Source: CALISC01 sp963545195 (GTDB taxonomy: Bacteria; Bacillota_I; Bacilli_A; Acholeplasmatales; Acholeplasmataceae). From it: DNA of 45,286 nucleotides. The stretch lies in NCBI GenBank assembly GCA_963545195.1, contig CAUUIA010000003.1:1-45286 (forward strand). The letters are read 5' to 3'. Below are positions 1-9,039 of the stretch, piece after piece. Within the stretch, counting starts at the first letter, position 1. The number at the start of each line of letters is the position of its first letter. The translations under genes and the position numbers were made by a program. The notes below the pieces were generated by a model. That model was given only the letters and a program-made list of their open reading frames with translations. It did no database searches and was not told where the DNA came from.

Positions 1-1
1 T

Positions 2-1270
2 ATGCTGAAGTGCGGTCAAACTAAAGAAATTTTCACGCTGCCAGATGTCTTAGATGAACTGAAAACTTTTTACCGTGGTAGTCTGCCAATTGCCGAAAAC
101 CAGTATACTCTTGAACTTTCTGACTTGGTCGCAACCAGTTCTTACTTTAAGTCATACATTAATATAATTAAGGGATACGCCTTTAAGCGAGAAATAATTG
201 AGCTAAGTAAGAAAATGTCTGAGCGCGCTATGCTGAATTCAGAGAAGTACACAGAACTTTTTGACTGGGCTGAAGCCGAACTTTTTGGGATTACTAAAAA
301 ACGCACAGTTGGTGGCTTTACTACAGTCGGAGAAGTTGCTGATTTGGTTGTTCAGGAGGCTAAGCTTCTGGCCAACTCTAGCGAAGGAATTAATGGACTT
401 AGAACAGAATACCCTCGCCTTGACCACGTACTTGGTGGACTTAGAGCTGAGGAGTTAATAATTTTGGCAGCTCGCCCTGGTGCTGGTAAAACTGCGTTTG
501 CAATTAACTTAGCGGTCAATGTTGCGCATTCTGGCAAACACGTTGCCTTCTTTTCACTAGAAATGTCTAACTTGCAGTTAACTCAGCGCATTATGGCCAA
601 CGTGGGAATGATTGACAGTCACCGTCTAAGTACAGGCTATATGGGTGCAGACGAATGGACAGCCACTGAGCAGGCGCAGGCAATTACCAAAAACCTAAAC
701 ATTATTTTTGACGACTCAATTAGCAACAATGTCAACGATATTCGCGCAAAATGTAGACAACTTAAAAGCAAAAACAAGCTTGATTTTATCGTAATAGATT
801 ACTTGCAATTACTTGAAGGCGATGTTTCTAGATCAATGAGTCGTGAAAACGAAGTGGCTAAAAACTCGCGAGCTTTGAAACAACTTGCACGTGAACTTCA
901 AGTTCCGGTGCTATGTCTTTCTCAGCTTTCTCGTCAAGTTGAACGCCGTGAGTCCAAAACTCCACTGCTTTCAGATCTTCGTGAGTCTGGTGCGATTGAA
1001 CAAGATGCCGATGTGATTTTGTTTATCCATGAACCTGAGACTTCTTTGCAAGACGCAATTATTACTACTATGCAGGAAAGCGATCCTACTTATTTTGCTG
1101 ACAACTCAAATCAAATTAACAGAAATGTAAAACAAGTTTCGTTGACTATTGCAAAAAACCGTCGTGGTGAGGCGAATATCTTTATCAACTATGACTTTAT
1201 TTTAAATCACTCTAAGTTCAACGAGTTTGGTGTAGATAAAAGCAACAACGACTACACAGAAAGAGAATAA
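2..1270 (+). CDS. dnaB: Replicative DNA helicase DnaB, 5'-truncated by window edge
   Basis: RecA-type hexameric helicase that unwinds DNA at the replication fork. The visible 422 residues include the end of the N-terminal helical domain, a Walker A motif (ARPGAGKT, residues 157-164), a Walker B strand ending IDYLQLL near residues 264-270, and the C-terminal RecA core with the motif SQLSRQVERR. In full-length homologues Walker A lies roughly 45-50 residues further from the start, so the first codon seen (position 2) is very probably an internal Met and the true start lies upstream of the window. The gene ends 5 bases before prfA, suggesting cotranscription. The family call is firm; only the start is unknown. 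Confidence 0.95.
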   Translation: MLKCGQTKEIFTLPDVLDELKTFYRGSLPIAENQYTLELSDLVATSSYFKSYINIIKGYAFKREIIELSKKMSERAMLNSEKYTELFDWAEAELFGITKKRTVGGFTTVGEVADLVVQEAKLLANSSEGINGLRTEYPRLDHVLGGLRAEELIILAARPGAGKTAFAINLAVNVAHSGKHVAFFSLEMSNLQLTQRIMANVGMIDSHRLSTGYMGADEWTATEQAQAITKNLNIIFDDSISNNVNDIRAKCRQLKSKNKLDFIVIDYLQLLEGDVSRSMSRENEVAKNSRALKQLARELQVPVLCLSQLSRQVERRESKTPLLSDLRESGAIEQDADVILFIHEPETSLQDAIITTMQESDPTYFADNSNQINRNVKQVSLTIAKNRRGEANIFINYDFILNHSKFNEFGVDKSNNDYTERE

Positions 1271-1275
1271 AGCAT

Positions 1276-2325
1276 ATGTTTGAAAGATTAGAAGAAACTT
1301 ACTTAGTTTATCTAGACCTTGAGCGTCAACTTGCCGAAGTTCAAGATGTTAAAACTATGACTAAACTGTCAAAGCAATTTTCAAAATTAAAACCTATTGT
1401 AGAAACTTATTTGGTCTATAAAGACTTAAATACTCAGTTAAAAGAACTTACTGAAATTGAAGACCCTACAATGCTTGAGCTAATTCACGAAGAAAAAGTA
1501 GAGTTGACTGAAAAAATTAAGGCACTTGAAGAAAAACTAAAAGTGCTTCTGCTTCCAAAAGATCCTGATGACGATAAAAACGTAATTGTGGAAATCAAAG
1601 GAGCAACTGGAGGGGACGAGGCCAATATTTTTGCGGGGGACCTTTTTCGTATGTATCAGCGTTTTGCCGACAGCAAAGGCTGGAAGGTTGAAGTCCTGAA
1701 CTCAAGTCCAGGTACCCAAGGTGGGTTTTCTACAATTGAGTTTATGATTAAAGGCGAAAACGCCTTTTCCGTGCTTAAGTATGAGTCTGGTGTGCACAGA
1801 GTTCAGCGAGTTCCGAAAACCGAAAGTATGGGACGTGTTCACACCTCAACTTCAACGGTATATGTGACACCTGAAGCCGAAGAAATTGACTTTAATTTAC
1901 CTTGGGAAGAAATCAGAGTAGATTATTTTTGTTCAAGCGGCCCAGGTGGGCAGTCTGTTAACACTACAAAATCAGCAGTTAGATTAACGCATATTCCAAC
2001 AAATACAGTGGTTTCTTGTCAAGACGGAAAATCTCAACACGAAAACAAAGACTCCGCCTACATTGTTTTGAAATCTAGACTATACGACCAAATGATGCAA
2101 GAAAAAGCCGGCAAAGAAGGTGAACTTAGACGAGAATTAGTGGGTCGTGGCCAGCGTTCTGAAAAAATCAGAACCTACAACTACCCGCAAAACCGAGTAA
2201 CCGACCATAGAATTGGCTTGACTTTACAAAGACTAGACTCAATTATTGACGGAAATGTAGCCTTAATAATTGACCCTTTACTACAGGAATTTGAACGTCG
2301 TGCGCTTGCCGAAAATAAAGACTAG
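1276..2325 (+). CDS. prfA: Peptide chain release factor 1
   Basis: Class I release factor that reads UAA and UAG and triggers peptidyl-tRNA hydrolysis. Of 349 residues, the GGQ loop is at 224-226 (in SSGPGGQSVNTTKSAVR), and the tripeptide that selects RF1 stop codons is PKT at 180-182, fitting the P-x-T pattern and not the SPF of RF2. Length is close to the family norm (about 355-360). Its Gln in GGQ is the target of PrmC, whose gene overlaps the 3' end. Because TGA is also used as a stop in this window, an RF2 gene must exist elsewhere in the genome. Confidence 0.97.
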   Translation: MFERLEETYLVYLDLERQLAEVQDVKTMTKLSKQFSKLKPIVETYLVYKDLNTQLKELTEIEDPTMLELIHEEKVELTEKIKALEEKLKVLLLPKDPDDDKNVIVEIKGATGGDEANIFAGDLFRMYQRFADSKGWKVEVLNSSPGTQGGFSTIEFMIKGENAFSVLKYESGVHRVQRVPKTESMGRVHTSTSTVYVTPEAEEIDFNLPWEEIRVDYFCSSGPGGQSVNTTKSAVRLTHIPTNTVVSCQDGKSQHENKDSAYIVLKSRLYDQMMQEKAGKEGELRRELVGRGQRSEKIRTYNYPQNRVTDHRIGLTLQRLDSIIDGNVALIIDPLLQEFERRALAENKD

Positions 2326-3130
2326 ACAAGTAAGTACTTTACTTAGTTATTATCAAGAATTGTTTTCTAAACAAGGACTTGAAGAAAATATTGTTGAACT
2401 CACGCTTAGCCAAATTTTAAATAAGGCTAAGTTTGAACTTTATTTAGTTCAAGACTTAAAATTAACTTATTTTCAAAAACTAAAGTTCATTAAAATTTTA
2501 AAACAAGTTTTTGAAAAAAATATACCCGTTCAGTATCTACTTGGTGTTCAGAACTTCTACGGATATGACTTTAAAGTAAACCGAAATGTTTTGATACCAA
2601 GATTTACCACAGAACTTTTAATAGACTTAGCCAAAACACTTTCGTTTAATTCTGTTTTAGATGTGTGTACAGGAAGTGGCTGCATAGGTCTTACTTTAAA
2701 AAAAGAAGTCACAACTGCCAAAGCCGCACTTTCAGATATTTCTAAAAAAGCCTTGAAAGTAGCAAAGCAAAACGCAAAAAATCTACACGCGGATGTGGAA
2801 CTTATTCAAAGCGATTTGTTTGAAAAAATCACTACAAAGTTTGATTTAATTACAGCAAACCCACCTTATTTAAATAAGGGCGAGTATGTTTCTAAAAACG
2901 TCAATTTTGAACCTAAAATAGCCTTGTATGCCGAAAATAACGGATTTATGATTATTAAAAAAATACTTTTAGACTTTCCTAAATACTTAAATCCAGGCGG
3001 ACACTTAATTTTAGAAATCTCACCTACTCACAAACAGTTAGTTGAAACAAACTTACCAAATGGGTTCAAAGTTGAGTTTCATTTAGATGAACGCAAAAAT
3101 GTGCGATTTGCTTTAATCTCGGAGATATAA
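2300..3130 (+). CDS. prmC: Peptide chain release factor N5-glutamine methyltransferase
   Basis: SAM-dependent methyltransferase that methylates the GGQ glutamine of release factors. The Rossmann motif I (LDVCTGSGCIGLTL) and the catalytic NPPY motif (about residues 187-190) are clear, and the N-terminal helical domain precedes them. No ATG lies in the expected place. Candidate starts are TTG 2291, GTG 2300 and TTG 2306, all inside the end of prfA. I chose GTG 2300 because AGGAA (2285-2289) lies about 10 bases upstream, but the frame is open from 2270. Overlap with prfA implies translational coupling of substrate and modifier. Function is firm, start is not. Confidence 0.9.
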   Translation: MRLPKIKTRQVSTLLSYYQELFSKQGLEENIVELTLSQILNKAKFELYLVQDLKLTYFQKLKFIKILKQVFEKNIPVQYLLGVQNFYGYDFKVNRNVLIPRFTTELLIDLAKTLSFNSVLDVCTGSGCIGLTLKKEVTTAKAALSDISKKALKVAKQNAKNLHADVELIQSDLFEKITTKFDLITANPPYLNKGEYVSKNVNFEPKIALYAENNGFMIIKKILLDFPKYLNPGGHLILEISPTHKQLVETNLPNGFKVEFHLDERKNVRFALISEI

Positions 3131-3134
3131 AAAA

Positions 3135-3719
3135 ATGAATAAAATCATTCTAAAAGCAAGCGATATCATTGTCTTGCCAACCGATACAGTGTATGGAATT
3201 GGGTGCAAAATGCAGGCAACCAAAACTTTAGTTCGTCTTTTTGAAATTAAAAAAAGACCATTGGAAAAGACTATTCCTGTTTTGGTTTCATCAATTGAAC
3301 AGGCTAGTGAATTTGCTTGCTTTTCAGAAGCCGAGTTAAAACTAGCCAATCGTTTTTGGCCCGGAGCACTCACTTTAATTTTAAAAACTAAAAAAGAGTT
3401 TTTAGCGTTGCTGGGTGAAACTGTGGCGGTTAGAATGCCGAGACACAAACAAACTTTAAAAATTATTCGTGAAAACGGTCCACTTAGAGTAACTTCTTGC
3501 AATATTTCTGGCGAAAAACCGTTGACGTGTTCTGCAGAAATAAAAGAAACTTTTAAAGACAAAGTTCAACATTATGTTTTTGATGAAAACGAGGCAACAT
3601 TTAGTAATTTACCCTCAACTATCGTTAAATTGTCTAATAATAACCCTGAGTTTCTAAGGATTGGTGAAATTTCTCAAGATCAAATTTCAGGTGCACTTGG
3701 TTTAGATAAAACTAAATAA
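3135..3719 (+). CDS. tsaC: L-threonylcarbamoyladenylate synthase (YrdC/Sua5 family)
   Basis: Makes threonylcarbamoyl-AMP from threonine, bicarbonate and ATP, the first step to t6A37 in ANN-decoding tRNAs. The 194 residues form a single YrdC domain without the extra Sua5 C-terminal domain. Visible motifs are LPTDTVYGIG (14-23), the KKRP...K basic patch (39-45) and TSCNISGE for nucleotide binding. GGAG sits about 10 bases before the ATG. It starts 4 bases after prmC, matching the prfA-prmC-ywlC order of Bacillus. In Bacillus this block continues toward rpiB and upp; here that continuation is about 12 kb away. Confidence 0.93.
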   Translation: MNKIILKASDIIVLPTDTVYGIGCKMQATKTLVRLFEIKKRPLEKTIPVLVSSIEQASEFACFSEAELKLANRFWPGALTLILKTKKEFLALLGETVAVRMPRHKQTLKIIRENGPLRVTSCNISGEKPLTCSAEIKETFKDKVQHYVFDENEATFSNLPSTIVKLSNNNPEFLRIGEISQDQISGALGLDKTK

Positions 3720-3756
3720 TTAACACAACCTAAAATATCTATAAACATAAACAATT

Positions 3757-3765
3757 TGCTATACT
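3757..3765 (+). promoter_or_regulatory. Extended -10 promoter of tRNA-Gln
   Basis: The bases TGCTATACT form an exact TGn extension joined to a TATACT -10 box, about 16 bases before the mature tRNA 5' end. No good -35 box is seen at the usual spacing, which fits an extended -10 promoter. It would give a leader of fewer than 10 bases. Confidence 0.6.
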
Positions 3766-3780
3766 ACAAATAGCAAATCT

Positions 3781-3854
3781 AGGCCCATCGCCAAGCGGTA
3801 AGGCAGCAGACTCTGACTCTGCGATCGTGGGTTCGAACCCTACTGGGCCTACCA
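3781..3854 (+). tRNA. tRNA-Gln (anticodon CUG)
   Basis: A full cloverleaf can be drawn. The 7-bp acceptor stem is AGGCCCA (3781-3787) with TGGGCCT (3844-3850). The anticodon arm GCAGA/TCTGC holds the loop CTCTGAC, giving anticodon CTG, which reads CAG. The T arm is GTGGG-TTCGAAC-CCTAC with one G-T pair. The discriminator is A3851 and CCA is encoded at 3852-3854. The body resembles other bacterial tRNA-Gln genes (ATCGCCAAGCGGTAAGGCA). It is monocistronic with its own promoter and terminator. Confidence 0.95.
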
Positions 3855-3867
3855 TATACGGTATATG
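3853..3867. repeat. 7-bp palindrome directly after tRNA CCA
   Basis: CATATAC-G-GTATATG is a perfect inverted repeat that starts inside the CCA end of tRNA-Gln and stops just before the terminator stem. It may be a 3'-trailer hairpin for tRNA 3' processing. No other copy was noticed. Confidence 0.5.
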
Positions 3868-3895
3868 AAAAAACTCCCTGTTAAGGGAGTTTTTT
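3868..3895. terminator. Rho-independent terminator, probably bidirectional
   Basis: A 12-bp stem AAAAAACTCCCT/AGGGAGTTTTTT encloses the loop GTTA. The U tract serves the tRNA on the plus strand. The A tract on the other side makes it usable for the minus-strand lipoprotein gene that ends at 3910. Confidence 0.9.
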
Positions 3896-3909
3896 CGTTT
3901 GTCTTGTAT

Positions 3910-6888
3910 TTATTTGCGAACTAATTCAGGGCTGAACCAGTCGTTGTAAATCTTGTAGTCGTTGTTACCTGGTTTTAGTTTTTCGTAGTTAAAGAAACTT
4001 CTTTGGTTGATTTCTGAGTTTAGCCTGTCCATTGCTTTGGCGTGCGCATCTGCACCGAAGTCAACAGTTCCAAGAATTTGTTCAAGCACGTATTTTTTAG
4101 TATTTGCGTTGTTTACTTTTTCTTTAAATGTTTTAAGCACGTTGTTAAGCACATTTACTAAGTTAGTTGGAAGATCTGGACGGTAATCATTGAAATCGCT
4201 TAAGAAATAAGTTTTGATTTGACCAACAGTCAATTCGTCCTTTTTATCGTTGTTTAGATTTAAACCTTTTTCTTTAAAGCGTTTAATTGTGTCTTTTGGA
4301 CCCTCAGTAGTTGGTGCTTTTTCTAAAGAAAGACCAGCAAGCACGTGGAAACCAAAACTAGATTCAAGTTTTTTAAGTTGTTCTTTAGTAAAGTCTGCTG
4401 AGTTTTGAGCCTCAGATGCGTATTCAATTACTGGGTTTTCAAGTGAAGCCTCATGAGGTTTTTTAGTACCAAGTAATTGACGGTAGAAGTCAAGAGCGTG
4501 GCGCATAAATCTTTCGTCAAACTTAGAACTTTGACCAAAGTCATTTTTAGAGTTTTTAACTTTGTTTAATTTCTCTGCTTTTAAAGTCACACCAGCGTTT
4601 CTTAGTTTAACTAACTCTTCTAGTTTTAAGTCATCGCCGAAGTTTAGTTTTTCCTTTGTTTTGTTGTCAAGAGTTTGAGTGTTTTTCTCGTAAGCGTCGT
4701 ATGGAGTTAGACGCGGAATTGAGTTGAATTTCTTCGCAATTTCATCCAAAGTATCATACATCTTGTCAACGCGGTTTTCATAGGCTTGTTTAATTGCGTA
4801 TTTAAGTAGTTTAGAAAGTGTTGTGATTTGCTCATCGGTCAAAGAATCTGCGGTGATTTTTTCGTTATGTTTACCGTCTAGGTTTGTGTCAAAGTAAGCA
4901 AGTAAGTGAGCAAGGTCAACGTTTGCGTATTCTTTAAATAAACGATTTGCACGTTTAGTTAAAGTTTCGTAGTTAAGGACATCTGGGTCAAGTCTGTATA
5001 GTTCAATTGCTTTTTGCAAGATTTTTTTGTTGTAAATTTCTGAGTATTTTTCTACATTGTAGTATTTGATATAAAATTCATACACGCCAATTGAAGAAGG
5101 TAGTTTGTTGCTTGCAAATTGGTTTTGAGAAAATGAGTTGATTTCTGATTTAATCGCTTTTTTGATGTCTTTTTTCATTTTGTCAGTAATTTTAGATTGG
5201 TAGTTGTCTAAAATGAATTTTTCACCAAGAATGTCGCGAGCAGCACCTGGGCCAATGATTTTTTTAACGTGTTCAAAGAAGTCTTTTAGCGAAATTGGGT
5301 TTAGTTCTGTTTTTAAATCATTTAGATAAACAGATGACTTTTTAAACGAAAGAATGTCAGTTCTAGATGATTTGTGAGCAACATTTTTAAATAGTGCTCT
5401 AGTTTGTGCATACATTACATTGTCGTTAACATGAACTTTTACTTTGGCAAGCATTTTTTCATTTGCTTGTTTAATGTAGGCGTCATCTAGTGCTTTTTCT
5501 TCTAAGATTTTGCGGATTTTTTCTTGAACTGCTTTAGCCTCGTCAGTTTTTTGGAATTTATCGTCTTTTTTGTTGTAGATTTTTTCGTTGTCTACTTGGT
5601 CTTTATTTGAAGAAAGCAAGTAAGCAATGAAGTTTTTGTTGTTTTTTCTTTGAATGTCTTGAGAATAACGACGAGCTCCATTGTCTTTTAAGTCAAGTGA
5701 GTAGATGTAGTCTCTAAGTCCTGTGTCTTCAAAATCTTTGTATTTCATTTCTTTAGTAGACTCAAGAACTTCTTTAGTTACTTTGTTTACGATTTTACCT
5801 TCTGGGCTAATTTCTATTTTTTTGTCATCTGGTTGAAATAAATTATAAATTTCAATAAAACGTTTTAGAATTTCTTTTTTGTCGTCATAGTTTTTCTTGT
5901 CATCAGCATTTTTTTGGTAGCGGCTGTCAAGAGCAACATCGGCTTGTCCATCTTCTGCTTTACGGCTTTCTTTAATTTCGTAAAGTGTGTAGAATTCGTT
6001 TAATTGGTATTCATTTAATTGTTTTGTACCATCGTTTTCAACTTTGCCAAAAATTTTTGGGTTGTCTTTTAAAATTTTTTTAACATATTTGTTAACGTCT
6101 TCGTCTAATTTTTTTTCTTGAAGAATTTTATTAACATCAGGAATTTCATACCAAACGTTATTAGCAGCACGTTTGATTTTAAATAAACGCATGATAGTTT
6201 CAAATTCTTTAGTGTTTAGCAGATCAACTTTCAAGAAAGAAACTGTGTAGTCTTGGTAGCGGTAAGTTGATTTGTAGTAGTTTTTGATTTTTTTGTCAGT
6301 TACATAGTAGTCGCTTCTTTTGTTTGCAAGGTCTTTTTTAATTTGGTCTTTGGCAAATAAGTATTCAGCAACTTTTAAGTCTCTGGCTTGAAGTAGATAG
6401 TCAGGCAGACGTTTGTCTTCGCGAATAGTTTGAGTCAAGTCTTGTGCAAGGTCAGTTACGTTAGTATTTGGAACTTTGCCTTCAAGGACTAGCTTATCTA
6501 AAAATTTAGTTGTTTTTTCAAGAATTTGTTCGTCTTTGATTTTGCTGGTTCTTAAGTATTTTTTTAAATCCTTAAGTTCGCCAACTCCAAGAATTTCTTT
6601 TAAGATAGCCTCTTTTGCGTATTCATAAATTTTAGTGTCAGAGAAGTTAACTTTCTTTAAGTATTCTTTGTAGATTTGACGGTTGGCAAGTTCATATAAA
6701 AAAGAACCCGCTGTATATCTTAGTCTGTTGTAAAGTTCGCGGTTTGTTACGTTATATTTACCTGTTTTGGCGTAAACAGTATCAGGGTTTAATACATTTA
6801 AATTAAGTGAACGACATGATGCTAAAGTAAATGCAGATACTAGCACTAAAACAAAGGCAAAAAGTTTTTTAAATGGGTTTATAGTCAT
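3910..6888 (-). CDS. Large lipoprotein with possible SurA/PrsA-like N-terminus
   Basis: A 992-residue exported lipoprotein. It has a basic n-region, a hydrophobic stretch (about 9-23) and a lipobox LASC, so Cys25 should be lipidated. The next segment (VYAKTGKYNVTNRELYNRLR) resembles the start of SurA/PrsA foldases, where a short strand is followed by helices, but I see no parvulin PPIase domain. The rest is Lys/Asp/Asn-rich and largely helical, with no enzyme motif I recognise. AAAGGAG lies 5-6 bases before the ATG. It stands alone between the tRNA and the divergent yycJ. The foldase link is inference and could be wrong; lipoprotein export is well supported. Confidence 0.8.
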   Translation of the reverse strand: MTINPFKKLFAFVLVLVSAFTLASCRSLNLNVLNPDTVYAKTGKYNVTNRELYNRLRYTAGSFLYELANRQIYKEYLKKVNFSDTKIYEYAKEAILKEILGVGELKDLKKYLRTSKIKDEQILEKTTKFLDKLVLEGKVPNTNVTDLAQDLTQTIREDKRLPDYLLQARDLKVAEYLFAKDQIKKDLANKRSDYYVTDKKIKNYYKSTYRYQDYTVSFLKVDLLNTKEFETIMRLFKIKRAANNVWYEIPDVNKILQEKKLDEDVNKYVKKILKDNPKIFGKVENDGTKQLNEYQLNEFYTLYEIKESRKAEDGQADVALDSRYQKNADDKKNYDDKKEILKRFIEIYNLFQPDDKKIEISPEGKIVNKVTKEVLESTKEMKYKDFEDTGLRDYIYSLDLKDNGARRYSQDIQRKNNKNFIAYLLSSNKDQVDNEKIYNKKDDKFQKTDEAKAVQEKIRKILEEKALDDAYIKQANEKMLAKVKVHVNDNVMYAQTRALFKNVAHKSSRTDILSFKKSSVYLNDLKTELNPISLKDFFEHVKKIIGPGAARDILGEKFILDNYQSKITDKMKKDIKKAIKSEINSFSQNQFASNKLPSSIGVYEFYIKYYNVEKYSEIYNKKILQKAIELYRLDPDVLNYETLTKRANRLFKEYANVDLAHLLAYFDTNLDGKHNEKITADSLTDEQITTLSKLLKYAIKQAYENRVDKMYDTLDEIAKKFNSIPRLTPYDAYEKNTQTLDNKTKEKLNFGDDLKLEELVKLRNAGVTLKAEKLNKVKNSKNDFGQSSKFDERFMRHALDFYRQLLGTKKPHEASLENPVIEYASEAQNSADFTKEQLKKLESSFGFHVLAGLSLEKAPTTEGPKDTIKRFKEKGLNLNNDKKDELTVGQIKTYFLSDFNDYRPDLPTNLVNVLNNVLKTFKEKVNNANTKKYVLEQILGTVDFGADAHAKAMDRLNSEINQRSFFNYEKLKPGNNDYKIYNDWFSPELVRK

Positions 6889-6924
6889 AAAATCTCCTTT
6901 AGTTTTAATTTAAAACATAACACG

Positions 6925-6930
6925 TATAAT
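6925..6930 (+). promoter_or_regulatory. -10 box of the divergent spacer, likely for yycJ-rlmH
   Basis: A perfect TATAAT lies 33 bases before the yycJ start. The -35 region is AT-rich without a clear TTGACA. The same AT-rich segment read on the minus strand also contains TATA-like boxes that could serve the lipoprotein gene. Confidence 0.45.
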
Positions 6931-6963
6931 ATAACATATAAGAGGTTTTATTCAAAATAAAAG

Positions 6964-7746
6964 ATGCTTAATTTAAATGTATTTTCCTTAAAAAGTAGTT
7001 CCGCTGGCAACTGTGTTTTGTATCGTTTTTCTGACTTTGTTTTTATGATAGATTTTGGAATTTCGGTAAAATACTTTGAAAAATGCCTTAAAGAATTAGA
7101 AATTGACGTAAATTTGGTTAAATACGTGTTTATTTCTCATGAACACTCAGACCACACGAGCGGTCTGCATGCTCTTGTTTCTAAGTATCCACATATTAAA
7201 ATAATTAACACACTAGGTACTAAAAAAGCGTTGATTGAAAAACACAAAATTGATGAAAATATGTTTATCGTGCATCAATATTTAGCAGATTTTAAACTGG
7301 GTGAATTAAACTTTTCGTTAGTTCCAACAATCCACGACGCTGCTGAGCCTTGTGGTGTCTTTTTTTGGAGTGGAAATTCAAAATACGTTCACATCACAGA
7401 CACAGGTAGTCTGCCAAGTTCAACAACAGCCAAAATCAAAGGTAGCCAATTCTTTTTTATAGAAGGCAACTACGACTTAAATTTACTTAAAAACTCCAAA
7501 CGTCCGCTTTCATTAAAACAAAGAATTGCTTCAGATTATGGTCATCTTTCAAATCAACAGGCTACATGTTTGGTAGAAATTCTAAGACCACACGAAGAAA
7601 AGTGTTTTTGGTTTATTGGACACATCAGCCAAGAATGCAATTCGCGACAATCCATTGAGTCTGCTTTAGTTGAGTGTATTTCGGACCCTACTAATTTAGG
7701 CTTTAAGTTAGCAGACTCTAAAAAAATCACAAAGGTGGTGTTTTAA
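6964..7746 (+). CDS. walJ: MBL-fold metallohydrolase, YycJ/WalJ family
   Basis: Metallo-beta-lactamase-fold hydrolase of the YycJ/WalJ type, a predicted nuclease-like phosphodiesterase linked in Bacillus to the walRK locus and to cell-wall and DNA-replication coordination. The 260 residues contain the metal-binding motif HEHSDH at 59-64 (HxHxDH), then THITDTG-type strands with further ligands. The start SLKSSSAGNCVLY matches the family's opening. GAGG lies about 18 bases before the ATG, so initiation may be modest. It abuts rlmH with no gap, the same pairing seen near walRK in Bacillus, although walRK is not in this window. Confidence 0.88.
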   Translation: MLNLNVFSLKSSSAGNCVLYRFSDFVFMIDFGISVKYFEKCLKELEIDVNLVKYVFISHEHSDHTSGLHALVSKYPHIKIINTLGTKKALIEKHKIDENMFIVHQYLADFKLGELNFSLVPTIHDAAEPCGVFFWSGNSKYVHITDTGSLPSSTTAKIKGSQFFFIEGNYDLNLLKNSKRPLSLKQRIASDYGHLSNQQATCLVEILRPHEEKCFWFIGHISQECNSRQSIESALVECISDPTNLGFKLADSKKITKVVF

Positions 7747-8169
7747 ATGACTTTAATCGCAGTTGACAAAATCAGAGAGAACTACATTAAAACAGGCATT
7801 GAGTTTTACTTAAAACAACTTCCAAAAATTCAAATTATTGAAATTAAAGTCAGAGACAAAGAAAAAGAGTCTCAAGATATTTTAAAGCAAATCAAGCCAA
7901 GCGACTTTGTTGTGTTGCTAGATGTGCAAGGTGAGTTTATGGATTCACTTGAATACTCAAAGTATTTAGAAAAACTAGAAAACCAGGCTAAAGATATAGT
8001 GTTTGTTATTGGTGGTAGTTTTGGAGTTTCAGATTTAGTTAAACAAAGAGCCAATAAATTGCTTTCGTTTTCTAAAATGACCTTTCCACATGAGCTTTTT
8101 AGACTGATGTTTTTTGAGCAACTATACCGCGCATATAGTTTAAAAAATAACAAAAAGTATCATAAATAA
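7747..8169 (+). CDS. rlmH: 23S rRNA pseudouridine-1915 N3-methyltransferase
   Basis: SPOUT-class methyltransferase that methylates pseudouridine 1915 in helix 69 of 23S rRNA on the 70S ribosome. The 140 residues end with the family signatures: FVIGGSFGVS, KMTFPHELFRLMFFEQLYRA and a C-terminal KYHK. It is somewhat shorter than the usual 155-160, the loss being toward the N-terminal half. The ATG follows the yycJ stop immediately, so the two are surely cotranscribed. Confidence 0.95.
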   Translation: MTLIAVDKIRENYIKTGIEFYLKQLPKIQIIEIKVRDKEKESQDILKQIKPSDFVVLLDVQGEFMDSLEYSKYLEKLENQAKDIVFVIGGSFGVSDLVKQRANKLLSFSKMTFPHELFRLMFFEQLYRAYSLKNNKKYHK

Positions 8170-8171
8170 AC

Positions 8172-8209
8172 TATAATGTAAGTGATTTTGAGACACAAAT
8201 TAAGGGAGG
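8172..8209 (+). promoter_or_regulatory. Likely aro operon promoter and strong ribosome binding site
   Basis: TATAAT at 8172-8177 follows the rlmH stop by two bases, and AAGGGAGG at 8202-8209 lies 4 bases before the aroF ATG. No -35 consensus is evident at 17 bp, so the promoter is tentative, while the ribosome binding site is one of the strongest here. Confidence 0.45.
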
Positions 8210-8213
8210 TTAA

Positions 8214-9026
8214 ATGACTTTTAAAGACACATATTTAAGCACAATTTCGGCAATTAAAAGCCTAAAAGTTGCGCAAATTGCCCCCCAAATTATGGTAAAT
8301 GGCCAGCGTGTATTTGCTGAGTTTGAATATATTTTTGGTCCATGTTCAATTGAGTCTGAAACTCAACTTGAAGAAATTGCCAAAGCAGTTAAAGAAAATG
8401 GTTTTAAGTTCTTGAGAGCAGGTGCTTATAAACTTAGAACTGAGCCAAATTCTTTTCAAGGACTTGGTAAAAAAGGGCTTGAAATACTAAACAAAATTGG
8501 TAAAAAATATGGGCTTATCACAGTTTCTGAAATCCCCTCACTAGCGCATTTAGATGAGTTTATTGAGTACTGCGACATCATTCAAGTTGGCATGCGAAAT
8601 ATGCGAAACTTTGAACTTCTAAAAGCACTTGGCAAAATCAATAAACCAGTTATTTTAAAACGTGGAGACTCTTCTACTATGCTTGAGTTTCTGCAAGCCA
8701 GCGAGTATATTTTGAAGCATGGAAATGACCAAATTATACTTTGCGAAAGAGGCATTCGAACATACGAAACTTTAACTAGAAACACACTAGATTTAACTGG
8801 TGCTTTTATTTTAAAAGACTTAGTTAAAATTCCTGTGATTATTGACCCGAGTCACAGCATTGGCTCTACTGAGTATGTTGAAAAATTTCTTCCCTATATT
8901 GAAAAACTTGAGTTCTCAGGCGCTTTAGTAGAATGCGCAAAAGAACCTGAAAAGGCTTTATCTGACGGTTTTCAAGCATTAAAATTAACCAACATTGCTA
9001 AGTTTAGCAAAAATAAAAATAAATAA
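8214..9026 (+). CDS. aroF: 3-deoxy-7-phosphoheptulonate (DAHP) synthase, type I-beta
   Basis: Condenses PEP with erythrose-4-phosphate, the entry step of the shikimate pathway. The 270 residues show the core only: GPCSIES, the substrate loop KLRTEPNSFQGLG, QVGMRNMRNFELLK, CERGIRTYETLTRNTLDL and DPSHSIG. The order and spacing fit the type I-beta (KDO8P-synthase-like) class, as in Bacillus AroA(G). There is no N-terminal ferredoxin-like or chorismate mutase regulatory domain; in this organism the mutase is found fused to AroA two genes downstream. It heads the operon and ends 13 bases before aroB. Confidence 0.95.
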   Translation: MTFKDTYLSTISAIKSLKVAQIAPQIMVNGQRVFAEFEYIFGPCSIESETQLEEIAKAVKENGFKFLRAGAYKLRTEPNSFQGLGKKGLEILNKIGKKYGLITVSEIPSLAHLDEFIEYCDIIQVGMRNMRNFELLKALGKINKPVILKRGDSSTMLEFLQASEYILKHGNDQIILCERGIRTYETLTRNTLDLTGAFILKDLVKIPVIIDPSHSIGSTEYVEKFLPYIEKLEFSGALVECAKEPEKALSDGFQALKLTNIAKFSKNKNK

Positions 9027-9039
9027 AGAGGTGTTTAAA

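Noticed and set aside
3781..3854. Genomic island integrated at tRNA-Gln
   Set aside because: No integrase, no direct repeat of the tRNA 3' end, and the downstream genes are housekeeping.
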